From: Euglena gracilis
Lineage: Eukaryota > Euglenida > Euglenophyceae > Euglenales
Length of the DNA stretch: 64,000 nt
Direction: 5' to 3'
NCBI GenBank assembly: GCA_039621445.1
Contig: CP154956.1
Location: forward strand, 31,965,437 to 32,029,436
In this document: piece by piece, positions 9,213 to 19,800 of the stretch
Layout: each line of letters opens with the position of its first letter
How positions within the stretch are numbered: the stretch's first letter is position 1
Made by a program: the position numbers and the translations under genes
Notes under the pieces: model-generated
The model's database searches: none
What the model saw: only the letters and a program-made list of their open reading frames with translations
What the model was told of the DNA's origin: nothing

Positions 9213-12196
9213 ATGCGGGCCCTGTCCCCCGGGCTCTGCCTCGCCCTCGCCCCGGCCCTCCTGCTGGGCGCCGCCTCCCTCGCCGTGCTCCAGGCGTGGC
9301 ACGCCGCCTCCCCGCTGGGCCCCCTCCTCCCCCGCCCAGGGCCGACTGGGAGTCCTGCTGGATGGAGGGGGGGGGGTTGACCCCCACCGCCATACCCCCA
9401 TCGGCATTGGGGGGTGGGGTCCACCCCCCCCTCCTGGCCTCCCCGCACTGCCCTGTCCCCGCTCCGGCTGGCAGTTCCTCCACCTCCTGGCCGGGATGCT
9501 GTTCGGCGGCTGCGTCGTCACCTCCTCCGCCTATGAGGCCCTCGTGATCCTGCCGTGGCGGGCCTCTGTCCCCCCGGCAGGTTAGACAGCCTTTTTTGAT
9601 CTTCTTGCTGCCCAGAACAAAATGGAATGCTTCAGGTTTGATGCCAATCCATTGGCACGTCTGGCAATGTGTCTGGGCCGTCGAACCCTTTCCCCAGTGG
9701 GCACAGGACATTGCCTGCAGTGCCCAAATAAGTGTGCCCCCCCCGAGCTGGATGAATCCTAATGAGCACACCTCTCCGCAAAAGCCAAAATAGTTTTTCA
9801 AATGCTGAGGACGGACAAAACTCCCCAGCACACCCAAGGAATTAGTGATTCGACAAGCAGTGCAAAGTTATGTACGTCAGCGGTGGTCCGAAATGAAGTC
9901 CTCAAAAGGGCACACCCGTGCGTCGACCGGGGGGGGGTTGTGGTCCCCCCCCCCCGCCCCGCCCGCCCAAACCTGCCAGCCAGGTCTGCAGCCTTGGGGT
10001 TCGGCCCCAACCCGCCGAACCCCAGGGTAGTTGGCCCATCGTTCTGCTGCCAGTCTGCCGCTGCCCCCTCCCACCCGGAGTGGTCCGCCGCCCCGAGGGG
10101 CGACCCCGCGGTGCGGCTCTGGTGGTTCTCCCGCGTGCCGCTGATGGACGCCTGCCTGGCAGTGCCTGCCGTGGCCCTCACGCTGGTCTCCGCCCAGCCC
10201 CCCCCCCACCCCACGCCTGCCACCACACCACACCAACGGGATGCCTTCCTTGGGGAGGGGCTGGTGCCCGGCGGTCTCTGTGGATATGGACGAGCCACCT
10301 GTGCTTTTCGCGGCTTTCCATCCCTCCCGTGCGTCGGCTCATCTCTCCACTGCTCTCGGCCGGTGCCTCCCCGAAGGGGGGCTGCGGTCGGGGCGTGTCT
10401 GGCGCAGGTCCGCTACGGCACGCTGCGGACCGCCCCGGACTTCGTCATCGTCGGGCTGGAGGCCCTGACCGGCCTCGGCATCGTGTGGGGCTGCCTCGGC
10501 CGGCCCTCCCCTCCCCCCTGCCCCCTCCTCCCCCACAAGGGGTGTTGTGTGTGAGCCATGGCCAGAGCAAGCCATCCCTCCCCCTCCCCCGGCTCGTTGC
10601 CCCCATAGGTGTTGGAATTCCCAAAGTGGGCCCTCGCCACCCAGGCCTCGGAATTCGGTTGGGGGCACAGCAAGGCACCCGGTTGGGCATGGCAGGGCAG
10701 TCCCGGGGCGGTATTGGAGTTCCCCGGCCCCTTGCTTTACTCTTCCGGTCCGGCCTCCCCTCTGGGCTGCCAGCGTGGGGGGGCTGCGGGAGACCGCAGT
10801 ACACAGGGGCCCGTCCAACGCCATTGCCAGGCGGAGGCGAAGTCCGAGCGGCGAGGCTGGGCTCAGTGGACGCACCCCAAGGGGGAGCCGGGAGAGAGCC
10901 CGCCACTGTCAGGCGGTTCCACAGGTTTATTTCCAGGTTTGCTGGTCGGCTCTTGTTTGGGCAGGTCTTCGGCAGGTCGCTTTGTGCTGCCCAGAGGTCA
11001 ATGGGGACGTACCCCCCCCCCTTCGCAATTGGTGGAGGCCAGGGGTTTTCTGAAGCTGGAGGGACGGTCCCCCCTTGGGGGGGGGGGTTCCAGTCGGCCA
11101 GCAGGTTTTTTTCCAGACAGCAGCTCCCAGCTGGGCTGCAGAACCCCAGGAGGCATCTGGAAACAAAGCTGGCCAGCCTGTCGAATGGACAAAAGAAAAA
11201 GGGTCAAGAATGGCCAAAAATGTTCTTTAAACAAATGGTTTTGCATTTCAAAATATCAAGTTGTCTCCCAGCCGAGCTTGGACTTTTTTTGCAGTTTTTG
11301 GGGTTCCCGCTGGGTCCAGCTGCCAGTTTTTACCAAACCAGGGACCCCCCCCCCGGTTCTACCCAGCTTTCCAGTTCTTGAGGATTACCGAAGGATGGAT
11401 TTTTCCCCTTGCAAAGAGCTCAAGTTTTGGGTTACGTGAACTCAGTTGCGAACTTTTTTTTGGGAATGGTGGCTTTTCTGTTGTAATTATTTTTGTTTCT
11501 TTGAAACCACCATCACAAAAAGTGTTTCCCGAACCCCAACCACAAAAAATCCCATCCACATCTGCTCTTTAAGGAGCGTCCTGAAAATGGCAGCTCCGGT
11601 CTTATTTGTCTCTGAAATTTTCTGAAGTTCCTCCGTCGATGTCAAATAATGCGTGCAGAATGTGCACCAAAATTTCCCAAAGGCAAGGGGGCACAAATAT
11701 AATTAGAGCAGATCATTTCATACGTTTAGTGGTAAGCTTTTTTCCTCAAAGTTGGCCAGCTGGACTGAGCTCATGACGCAAACCCTCTTCCATCCCACCA
11801 TCCCAGCAGAACGCCCATGTGTCCAGTCCCGTGGTGGCCAGGAAAGTGTTTGCACTGAAGGCGGAGGATGGGCATGGGTGTCAGACCGTTTTCAGCATCT
11901 GGCAGAAGGGCGTTGTGCCTTTGGCGCCAAGAACACTTGGGGGGGTCTGGTTGGGAGAACCGTGGCCCCTTGGGCGTGTTTGGACAAGGAGCCCAACCTC
12001 AGGCGGACTGCCGCACGATCCGCCGACGAGGGTGCCCGGCATCCTGCGGTGCCGGCTTGCGGTGAACGCGGTCAGCTGTGGTGGGGTGGTGGTGCTGTAT
12101 TGGGTGATGGGCTGCAAACCGGACGTCCAGCCCCTGACCCGATGGATTGGAGGGGCACCCAGCGCACTCCCAGAAACGCCCAGTCGCCCCCAATGA
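9213..12196 (+). CDS. multi-pass membrane protein, six-exon model with all phase-0 introns
   Basis: Proposed exons: 9213-9284, 9475-9567, 10054-10185, 10408-10482, 10925-10996 and 11906-12196, about 244 residues. Exon 1 starts at ATG 9213 and encodes a signal-anchor-like segment (LCLALAPALLLGAASLA). Exon 2 carries LLAGMLFGGCVVTSSAYEAL. Exon 3 has an Arg/Trp-rich part and then PLMDACLAVPAVALTL. Exon 4 carries DFVIVGLEALTGLGI, and exon 5 VYFQVCWSALVWAGLRQVAL. The last exon has LAVNAVSCGGVVVLYWVMGC and a polar tail ending in a stop. Acceptors are CAG after C-rich tracts. Donors are GTGCTC, GTCCCC, GTCTCC, GTGTGG and GTCAAT, several of them weak. Every join is in phase 0, which chance would rarely give, but I chose among sites. 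The family was not recognised. The stretch between exons 5 and 6 contains transposon-end-like sequence at 11.04 kb. Confidence 0.5.
11040..11240 (+). repeat. hAT-like element end remnant inside intron
   Basis: CAGGGGTTTTCTGAAGC at 11040 differs by one base from the hAT-like end at 3900, and the following CCAGC/AGCAGCTC motifs also resemble that family. No matching right end or target duplication was found nearby, so it is a solo end or a decayed copy. Confidence 0.45.
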
Positions 12197-12291
12197 TGGA
12201 TGTCCCGATCGTTGATGATGCTGTTTTGTGTGTGCTGGATTTGATGTTGTCTGTCCAGTTTGATGGCCAAAAACTTAGGAATGAAATTTAA

Positions 12292-12704
12292 AGTTTAAAA
12301 GGCATGCTAAAGAAATTGCTGATCAAAAGAGCAACAATGTGAATAAACCATGAAATTTTGGAAACGCCGACTCACGGTGAAACAGGACACCTCGGGCTCC
12401 ACACTTTGCCCTGGTGAGGCTGTTTGGGTGGGCTTTTTTTTGCCAGAGTTGGCTGATTCCTTCACCTTCCCTTTCAAAAGAAAGACAGACAAAGAAGACA
12501 GAAACTCTGAGTAAAGCCCCCCCGACATTACCCCCCAAATAATCCCCGACCCTCGCCCAATTTCAGGCCGGATTTTGACCTGAAAATGTAAATTTAAAAA
12601 TCACAATCTCTGGCAACAAATGGCGGAAACTATCAAAATTTAAGAACCATGAAGCCTCAATAAGTGCTAAACTTCATGCGACAGGAAAAAAAAATGGCCC
12701 CAAA
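12292..12704. other. spacer, no supported gene
   Basis: AT-rich sequence between the membrane-protein gene and DIRS-like element A1. A 70-codon minus frame is unsupported. Confidence 0.45.
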
Positions 12705-12864
12705 TCGGACTCCCACGACAGAGGGAGGGGGAGGAAGGGACCAAGAGGGCGAAGCACAAGAAGATGGTGAGGTCCTGCTTTCCTTGCCGGCTGTTCTGTT
12801 CTGGTGTGTTTGTGCGTGCGCGGGGGGTGCTTCTTACTGCGCCTTTGTTGCCGGAGTTGGCGAT
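12705..12864 (-). repeat. A1 inverted terminal repeat (3' end)
   Basis: The segment 12766-12862 matches the reverse complement of 17177-17275 over nearly its whole length, with GTGTGTTTGTGCGTGCGCGG as a landmark. The outer portion 12705-12766 is specific to the right end and reappears in the internal complementary region. Confidence 0.9.
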
Positions 12865-13080
12865 GATGAGGCCTCCTCCGACACCTTGGCGAAGCTGAAC
12901 CGCCGTGGGCCCGCGCCCCCCCTCTCCCATGTTCGCTTGGTGGCCCCCCCCCCCTGATGGGGATGGTGGTCTCTTTCTGTGTTTCTGGGTGGGTGGTTGG
13001 GGCTGCTTGGTTGGGGGTCCCTTTTCTGGTTGGGATGTTTTTCTTTTTCTGCTGTATTTTTGGGTGGGGGGGGTTGGGCT

Positions 13081-13180
13081 CACCATCTTCTTGTGCTTCG
13101 CCCTCTTGGTCCCTTCCTCCCCCTTCCTCTGTCGTGGGAGTCCGAGACCATTCGGGCTCCGCACTGCGAGATGGTGAGGT
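13081..13180 (-). other. A1 internal complementary region
   Basis: The left half (13081-13151) is the complement of the element's outer 3' end. The right half (from the GACCAT at 13146) is the complement of its outer 5' end. The two are joined through a shared GACCAT. This is the arrangement of the DIRS-1 internal complementary region, thought to template joining of the ends during circle formation. Confidence 0.85.
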
Positions 13181-13199
13181 ACTGCGCACCCCTTTTTGG

Positions 13200-16100
13200 G
13201 CCATAATTGTTTGAATTTTTGAAACGACACCCAGCCTCAAATAATGAGCTTGGAAGGCCCCAAAATTTTTCCACTGACCCAGCTGCTGGACTTCTTCCAC
13301 TTGCAACCCAGCATTTTTCCACCATAAAACCACAGCCCCTCTGGTGCTGTGGGGTTTCCAGTGGGTGGTGTCCACCCCCCCCCTCTTGCAGAATTTCTTT
13401 GGTAAGGGAATTCACTTTTTCGTATGTCAAAGGTCGTTTACAATCCAAAGACCATAACAAATTATTCTTGTGCCCCACCATGTGGGCTGTCCTTTTCAAA
13501 TACTCTTTCAATAAATGCCATGGGCTTATGAGGGGGGTGTGTGGCAAATTCAAAACGTCCTCCCATCTTGGGAATTGCCACCCTTTTCTTTGCAATAAAA
13601 TGAAAATTTTTTCTCCCACGAAACTGATTTTTCGCTGTGTCCTGGCTAAATCAACCCCCCTGTGGAGGGGCAAAAGCCTCCAACAAATGATGAGTCTGTT
13701 TCTGAGCTCTTTCACAGAGAGTTCTGAGAGGGGTCTTGATTGTCTGATGATGTTGTTTAGAAAATCAGTGGGGTCCCAGAAATGGGCATACTTGCAGACA
13801 TTGGAATTCCATTTCCTTTTCAATGGAGACAAAAGAGGGGAAAACCTCAATGACCCAAACCCTGGGAGTAATAAAACTGCTGCATATGCATTTCGTGCAG
13901 TGTTGAGGCTGTGAACAGCCAAATCAAGGATGGCCTCGGCCATCTTGTGGACTGTGCAGTCCTGCAGGGGCACCCCTTTGTGCAACAATTGGCCCACCAA
14001 TGTCCTGAAGGCTGAATCGTATCTCTTGACATTTCCCAGATTTTTTATGTAAGTGTCGATACTGGACATCGAAACTTCCTGGGATTGTAATATTTGCCTG
14101 ACACAATCAAGCAGGCCAATTTCCACCTTGGGGGGGGTCATCTCCTCCCCCCAGCAGTTGGTGAATAGACCCCATTGGGGGGGTACCAACAAAACTTTGC
14201 TGCCTGGCTTTCTGATTTCCATTAATTGGCGCCACCATGATGTTGAAGCCCAGTGGGGTACGATCAACAGACAAGTCAGGTCTGGGTTTAACATTAATCT
14301 CTGAACCCATTGGGGAATGATGCTCCAGGGGGGGTTTGCATAAACTGGGGGGAGGCCCCTCAAATCTGCCTTCAAGGCATCCACCAGCAAAGCCCCTTGG
14401 TGGGGGTATCGACAAACAAACTTGGGGAATTTTTTGTGTGCAAAACATGTCCACCTCTGGGGTGATGTCCTGTCTGAAAAATTTCAGGATTTGGTGAAAG
14501 ATATGTAGGTTTAGGGTATAATCCCCTGGGTCCTTTTGCTCCCTGGTCAGGGAGTCTGCCAATTGCTCTTTTGTGGGAACCCAAACCACCTGCAAATTGA
14601 TTTGCTTTTCTTGGCAATGATACAGCAGGGATTTTAAAATGGAATTTAGGTAGGGCTTTTTGCCTCCCCATTTTGTTAGATAACTTACAGCCACTTGGCT
14701 GTCCACATGAAGCATTATGGTTTGTTTTGGTTTTGCCAGACTTTTTACTGTCTCCACTGCTGACATCAATTCTTTTTGGTTGATGTGGAGGCTGTGCAGG
14801 TCCTTCCAAAAATCCTGCACTTTTTGGCCTGAGTTTTTGTCCAGCCCCCCCACTGCCAGGTGCTGCTGTCTGAAAACAGATCCTGAGAGGCCTGGGACTG
14901 AAAGGCTCTGCCCACACCTGGCTGCAAAAACGCTTTTAACTCCACAATTTGATCTTTGACCCCCTGGGGAATGGTTAGGGTGTGGTCCCAACCCCACTTT
15001 GTGTGCAAATCCACCATTTTGCAAAGTTGATCTGTCAGAATTCTGAGAAATGGCATGGAGACTAAATAGCTTCTGACCTGCCCCACAATAGAGCTGAGTT
15101 TTCTGCAGCTCATTTTTTGTGCTGTGAGCACTTTTCCCAGCTCCTTTCTTAAGGATTTGAGTTTTTCCTGTGGTATTTCCAGCTGGCCCTTTTTCAAATT
15201 GACCCACTGGCCCAAATGGTTTATTTCCTGTGTGGGTTCCAGACAGGATTTGGGGAGGTTTAATCTGAAACCTGCCAATAAAAGGTCCTGCTTTATTTCT
15301 GCCAAATGTTGGGCTGCAGTCTTTTTGCTGGGGGCTAACAGCAAAATGTCGTCTAGGTAGATGAAAACTACCTTTCCCTCCTTTCTCCACTTCCTTTCCC
15401 AGACTCTCATTGGAGTCATAAATTTTTGTGGCAGGCTGCTTATACCAAAACATGCAGCTTGAAACTGCCAAGTTTCCCCCCCCCACTTGCATGCAGACAT
15501 GTTTTTCCAGGCTGCTGTGCAGTTTTAGGTGAAAATAAGCATCTTTCAGATCTATTTTTCCACTGAACCATCCTTTTCTTAGGTATGGGAAAATGTTTCC
15601 CATGTGTTCCAATCTGAACTTCTGGGGGGTGAAATAGTGATTTAACTGTCGACAATCTGAAATCAGTCTTTCCTTGGTCTTTTCCCCTTCTTTTTTGGAA
15701 ATTATGAAGTAAGGGACAAAATGTTTTGCCTCCTCTGGGGTGATTTGCCTGGTTGCCCCTGCACATTCGTATTCTCTCAGAATTTTTTGGGCAGTCATTA
15801 CTTCCTGGGGAGTTTTGATGGGAACTTTTAAGGACATTTGAGGGGGGAGGGGAATATCTGCTATAACTCCCTCCCTTATCAGGTTTAATACCTCTCTGCT
15901 GGCTCCTGCCTTGACCCAATGGGGGATGCTGGCCTGCAGGGCTTTGTAAGGGGGTACCCCTGGGTGTAATGTGTCTGGGGACTCCACAGGCCCCATCACT
16001 GGGGTCCTTCCCCTTGGTTGCCCCATCACTGGGGTCACCCCTGGTTGCCCCATCACTGGGGCTGTAGCTGGCCCTGCCATAGGGCTTTCCAAAGACAGGC

Positions 16101-16725
16101 TTTCCCCCTGTTTGTGAATGATGGGGGAAGGTCTGTGCCCGAAATGAGGGGGTATATACAAGGCTGGGCTGATTATCTTCTGGGGGGGGCCTGTCTGAGC
16201 CAATCTTGGGCCTCCCCCCCAAGGGCTGATGTGGTGATTGCCTTGGCCACCATTTGCCTTCTGGCCTCCCTTGGCTCTCAGGCTTGCTTGGCCTCCATTG
16301 GCCTTTTCTCTGGGACTGTCTCTTCTCTGTCCCTCTTGATTTCCCATAAAGGCCACCATGGCCTGTTCTTGGCATTGGCTTGCCGCTCCTGGGGGGTTTG
16401 TGTCTGAAATTGCTGGGGGGAAAGTTGGACACACCTTTCCCCAATGGGCTCTTTCCAGGTTGGGGTACTGGCTGCCATAGCCTGTCCCCTGGGCCCACTG
16501 CCCTCTTGAATAATGGCTTCCATAGCCTTGAATTTGGACCCCAGGTCCTTTTTGTTGATGGCTGCCATAGCCATGATAATTTGAATCCTTTGGATTTGTT
16601 GAAAGGCTGCCATAGCCTTTGTCTTGTCCCCTGGAAGGGGGTGGACATAGAAAAGGGGGGGGGAGTCTGTTGGACCGGTGATGGTATTCCCCTTCTGTCT
16701 TCTCTTCCTGACCAGAGTTGTCCAT
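13200..16725 (-). pseudogene. A1 pol: RT, RNase H, NPPW-box region, tyrosine recombinase (frame-broken)
   Basis: In transcription order: an N-terminal low-complexity extension with repeated GYGSH motifs (16.7-16.1 kb). Reverse transcriptase follows (about 15.95-15.1 kb), with DCRQLN, KIDLKDAYFHLKL and the catalytic YLDDILLLA box. RNase H (14.95-14.5 kb) has LFSDSSTWQWGG, HVDSQVAVSYL and VWVPTKEQLADSLTRE. A segment VYANPPWSIIPQW plus VPHWASTSWWRQL comes next (14.35-14.2 kb), then an SAM-like N-terminal recombinase domain (RQILQSQEVSMSSIDTY). The catalytic recombinase domain has HSTRGA (HxxR), a GQW in place of the usual GHW, and the Tyr of AHYL. Frames change at C-runs near 15480, 14848 and 13379 and at a short deletion near 14440, so no continuous polyprotein is encoded here. 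I infer one ancestral pol frame from A2. Confidence 0.85.
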
Positions 16726-17042
16726 GGTCCATGGCCATTCTCATGTTGAGAGGGGGATTTGAAAATCTCAGAAGCCTTGGGGGGTGGGGGGGTTGCGATG
16801 GCCACGGACTGGCTAGTTGCTGCCGCCCCTCCAGCTTCTGCAGCTGCTGCTGTGACTCCACCTTCCCCAGCTTCAGCTGACTTCTTGAAAGTTCTTTGCA
16901 GTTCTTCTTGAGATTCAGAGTTTCTTTGAAATTCATTCTTCATGGAAATCCAGTTGTCGATATCTGTTGTGTTTCTTGTTCTTTTTTCTTGAATTTCTTC
17001 CAGTTCCAGTTGAATTCTTCCTTCAGGAAGTTGAAGTTCCAC
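16278..17042 (-). CDS. A1 Gag-like ORF1, 254 aa
   Basis: The ORF starts just inside the 5' terminal repeat. Residues 1-70 are Glu/Gln/Lys-rich and probably coiled coil, followed by an Ala/Gly-rich linker. HGPWTTLVRKRRQKGN lies near residue 110; the same HGPW...VR-basic motif occurs in A2 and in element B, so it marks this protein family. Next come Ala/Met/Ile-rich repeats (AMAA, AMEAII) and a conserved end (ERCVQLSPQQ; WWPLWEIKRD) that A2 shares in the same frame. In DIRS elements ORF1 makes the nucleocapsid-like protein; that role here is inferred from position and basic motifs, as no zinc knuckle is visible. It overlaps the pol extension in another frame. Confidence 0.7.
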   Translation of the reverse strand: MELQLPEGRIQLELEEIQEKRTRNTTDIDNWISMKNEFQRNSESQEELQRTFKKSAEAGEGGVTAAAAEAGGAAATSQSVAIATPPPPKASEIFKSPSQHENGHGPWTTLVRKRRQKGNTITGPTDSPPLFYVHPLPGDKTKAMAAFQQIQRIQIIMAMAAINKKDLGSKFKAMEAIIQEGSGPRGQAMAASTPTWKEPIGERCVQLSPQQFQTQTPQERQANAKNRPWWPLWEIKRDREETVPEKRPMEAKQA

Positions 17043-17176
17043 AGAAAGTTCGCTCCACCAGTTGGTAAGAGTATTGGTTCTCGGGAAGGCAGAACTCCTC
17101 GAAAAACAATTCCACTTGAACTCGTAGTAGTAAAACTCTTTCTCCTTGAGGTCGAAGGGCAGAAATAGGAATCAGC

Positions 17177-17297
17177 CAACTCCGGCAACAAAAAGCAGTA
17201 AGAAGCACCCCCCCGCGCACGCACAAACACACCAGAACAGAACAGCCGGCAAGGAAAGCTGGACCTCACCATCTCGCAGTGCGGAGCCCGAATGGTC
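17177..17297 (-). repeat. A1 inverted terminal repeat (5' end)
   Basis: Reverse complement of the 12766-12862 arm plus an outer portion ending GAATGGTC at 17297. Presumed to carry the element's promoter, by analogy with DIRS-1; no promoter motif was identified. Confidence 0.88.
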
Positions 17298-17407
17298 GGG
17301 GGATTTCGCACCCCCCCGAGCAAGGCGGGGAGGGGTGGACACTCGGGCTCCGCAATTTGCCCTTTCGAGGCCATGCCTTGTTCGCCGCGAAAAAAGGTAT
17401 GGCCTCG
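17298..17407. repeat. fragment of a DIRS-B-type terminus
   Basis: The CTCGGGCTCCGCAATTTGCC block resembles the outer 5' end of element B. It sits between the A1 end and the B end, which suggests several elements piled up here. Confidence 0.5.
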
Positions 17408-17692
17408 AAAGCCGCACTCCCTCGAGGCAAACGGACAAGGGAGGAATGGAAACCGAGGGCGAAGCACAAAGACCTTGCGAAGCCATGCCTTGGTCGCCGG
17501 CGGTGCTGCTCGGATGTGCTCGGCACGCTTGGCTAGGAGGTCTCGCTTAGTGCCTCCGCGCCGGAGTTGGCTGACGATGCTGCTCCGAATTGGCGGCGTG
17601 GCTTCTTGCCGCGGGAGGGGGTCCCCCCCTGCCCCCCCCCTGTCCCCCATTTTCTGGTTGGTTTTACGGGTGGGAGGGTCGGGTCACAGCGT

Positions 17693-17790
17693 CTTTGTGC
17701 TTCGCCCTCGGTGCCCCTTCCTCTCCTGTCGGTTTACCTCGGAGGAGTGCGAGACAACTTTGGCTCCGCACTTTGCCCTTGTGAGGCCTG
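17693..17790 (-). other. element B internal complementary region
   Basis: The first half matches the reverse complement of the outer 3' end (17408-17475: GTGCTTCGCCCTCGG... type). The second half (TTTGGCTCCGCACTTTGCC) matches the outer 5' end near 24795. This is the same logic as the A1/A2 internal complementary regions. Confidence 0.7.
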
Positions 17791-17819
17791 ATTGTGTACT
17801 AAAATCTGGGGGGGGGGGC

Positions 17820-18708
17820 AGGGCAATTTCTAAGGTACCTTGGGCTCCATGTCGTTGGTAATGGGTTGCAAAGGCCTCCACCCCCTCCACTGACCAATTT
17901 CAAAAACTTCTTAGGCAGAAAGTACCAATTTTTTGAGCAAACCAACTGGCGGAGTGTGCCCCCACACCTGGGGGGTAACCAATCGTTGGCCAAAAATTGT
18001 TTGTGATAGAAGCAATTGTGTCTGCACTTATGGCCCTGAAGGGGGGTTTTAATGAAATTTAAAGGGGGGCCCCAGGTCTTACGAGTGAACGTGTGGCAGC
18101 CACACAACACATCATTAAATGAAAGGGGCTTACTTGTGGACACTGGGGTATGGACACAACCCTTTCCCACTTGTGGAATTTTTGCCCTTTACGTTCAATT
18201 TTAATGTAGGGTGCCCTACCCAATACACCGGTGGTCCTTTTGATTTGTGCTAAGGCGGAGGGTCTGCAAAAAAAGAGGATTTGTGAGCAAAAAAAAGCTG
18301 TGTGCGCAATGTACAAATATCGGTGGGCATGGGCGCGTTTGCCAGCTCCAGGAGTTGGGAAGGGATCCTAAAAAGCCCCATACTTCTCCAAATTTTGGTT
18401 CCAAAGCTTCTTTTATGGGGTCAACAAAGTGTGGAATCTCAGTCCACCAAACCCAGGAATCAAAAGCATAGCACGGCCTGGGCCTTAGAAAATTGGAATA
18501 ACTGGATCAAAGCCTCAGCCACTGTTCTGGCTTGGGGGGGTTCCCCCATTTTTTCTAGAATAACCCAAAGAAGTGTAAAGGCACTTTGATAACGCCTTAA
18601 GCTGGGATTTTTTCCCAGGAAATCGTTAATGGATTGAATTTTTAATTTCTTCCCCTCCAGAATCTGCCTGAGCAAATCATGCAAGGAGGCGCCACCTGGG
18701 GGTGGCAT
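17820..18708 (-). pseudogene. element B tyrosine recombinase, decayed
   Basis: The N-terminal part (18708-18460) reads LLRQILEGKKLKIQSINDFL, parallel to RQILQSQ...SMSSIDTYIKNL of A1. The C-terminal part (about 17960-17820) reads EVFEIGQWRGWRPLQPIT, parallel to EVQQLGQWKNFGAFQAHYL of A1. A stop codon precedes EVFE and the catalytic Tyr position is lost, so it cannot be an active recombinase. Confidence 0.7.
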
Positions 18709-18975
18709 TTTACGTGGCTGAATCCCAGAAGGTGGTGACCATCAAACTGTGGTCTGCGGAAACATTTTCAACCTGGGAAGAAATTTATGAATTGCTCACC
18801 AGGGGGAGTTTGCATAAAGACCCCCGATGTTGTCCAAGGGACATTGCAATGAATTCACTGCTGTGGCTTCCCAGTGGGGCAACCTGGCCACAAATTTGGG
18901 CAATTTTTTGTTGCCTGGGAAGTCAAATATATCTGTTTCTAGTTGTATGAAATTTGTGAACTGCTTTCTGAGCCA

Positions 18976-19130
18976 TCAAAAAAGCTGGGGGTCCAAACAG
19001 AATTCCCCCTTGTCCATTTTCCATCTGCTTATGGGGTCTGCCAGGCATTCTTTTGAAGGCACCCATTTTACCTGAAGGTTACTTGGTGCTCCATGCACCA
19101 TTTGAAAAATGGTCTCAGCATTTTGTTTAA
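18976..19130 (-). pseudogene. element B RNase H C-terminal remnant
   Basis: LQVKWVPSKECLADPISRW corresponds to LQVVWVPTKEQLADSLTRE of A1/A2. The upstream half of the domain is missing here and is found inverted at 22.53-22.87 kb. Confidence 0.7.
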
Positions 19131-19640
19131 GGGGTCTGTTGGGGGTCCGGGCCGGGGGGCTGCCGCTTTCGCTGGGGCCGCAACTCCCCTTTCCCGCCCC
19201 TGGTGGGCTCAGGCCAGGGTCTTTGTGAAAGTGGGCCCCGTTTTCCAGTAAATCAACAGACTGTGAAGGGGGTGAGGTGTGCCCCCCCGACCCAGGGTCT
19301 CCAGTTGCCCCGCGTAGGATGTTTTTTTCTTTCCATTGTTGGTTTTCCTTCATTTTCCAAGTTTGAAGCTGAATCCACAAAGACAAACCAACCCACCTAC
19401 TTAGGTGAGCAAATCAGCAGTACCAGACAAACCTGGCTTGGAGGGTTGGCAGTACCTTTGAGTTTGGGGACCTGCTGCTTGTGGGTGGGGAAAAACAACG
19501 CTGGAAAGTTGGTTTCTTTGGATAATTGAATTGTCTCTTCTGATTCTTCAATTGAGAATTCTCAATTGACTTTTCTACTTCTGTGATTCTCAAATCGAAT
19601 TCTCAAATTCTTCCTGGAATTTGCTGGGGTTCCAATTCCT
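19130..19640 (-). repeat. 0.5-kb duplicated block, copy 1
   Basis: Near-identical to 22030-22530 in the same orientation, with landmarks CCGCTTTCGCTG, CCAGTAAATCAACAGACTGT and CCTACTTAGGTGAGCAAATC. It contains minus-strand frames fused to RNase H remnants. Confidence 0.88.
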
Positions 19641-19800
19641 CGCGCGTGGCGGTTGACTTGCTTTGGTTATTCCTACCGGGGGTTTTTGGGAAATTTTCTG
19701 GGAAATTTTTGGCTGCCGACGTCAGCGGCAGCTCTTTTCTGCCCCCCTCCCTTGCGACGTTAGTCGGACCCGTTTTTCTGCCCCCCCCCCCCCCCTGAGC
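19620..19800. repeat. inverted repeat arm 1
   Basis: The sequence from CCTCGCGCGTGGCGGTTGAC to the poly-C at 19.79 kb is the reverse complement of 22.86-22.99 kb. The two arms flank about 3 kb of rearranged sequence. Confidence 0.85.

Larger units (their letters stand above)
12705..17297 (-). mobile_element. DIRS-like tyrosine-recombinase retrotransposon A1
   Basis: About 4.6 kb, transcribed on the minus strand. Order in transcription sense: inverted terminal repeat (17297-17177), Gag-like ORF (17042-16278), pol with reverse transcriptase, RNase H, an NPPW-box region and tyrosine recombinase (about 16.7-13.2 kb), internal complementary region (13180-13081), second inverted terminal repeat (12864-12705). 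There is no integrase, LTR or obvious target-site duplication, as expected of DIRS-type elements, which use a tyrosine recombinase and a circular intermediate. The same architecture is found in A2 at 25.2 kb. The pol frame is interrupted at C runs near 15480, 14848 and 13379, and by a 7-nt deletion near 14440, so this copy is not read straight through as sequenced. Confidence 0.9.

Noticed and set aside
14107-17040. Reading A1 as a retrovirus-like or LTR element
   Set aside because: There are no direct terminal repeats, protease or DDE integrase; inverted ends and an HxxR...Y recombinase identify a DIRS-type element.
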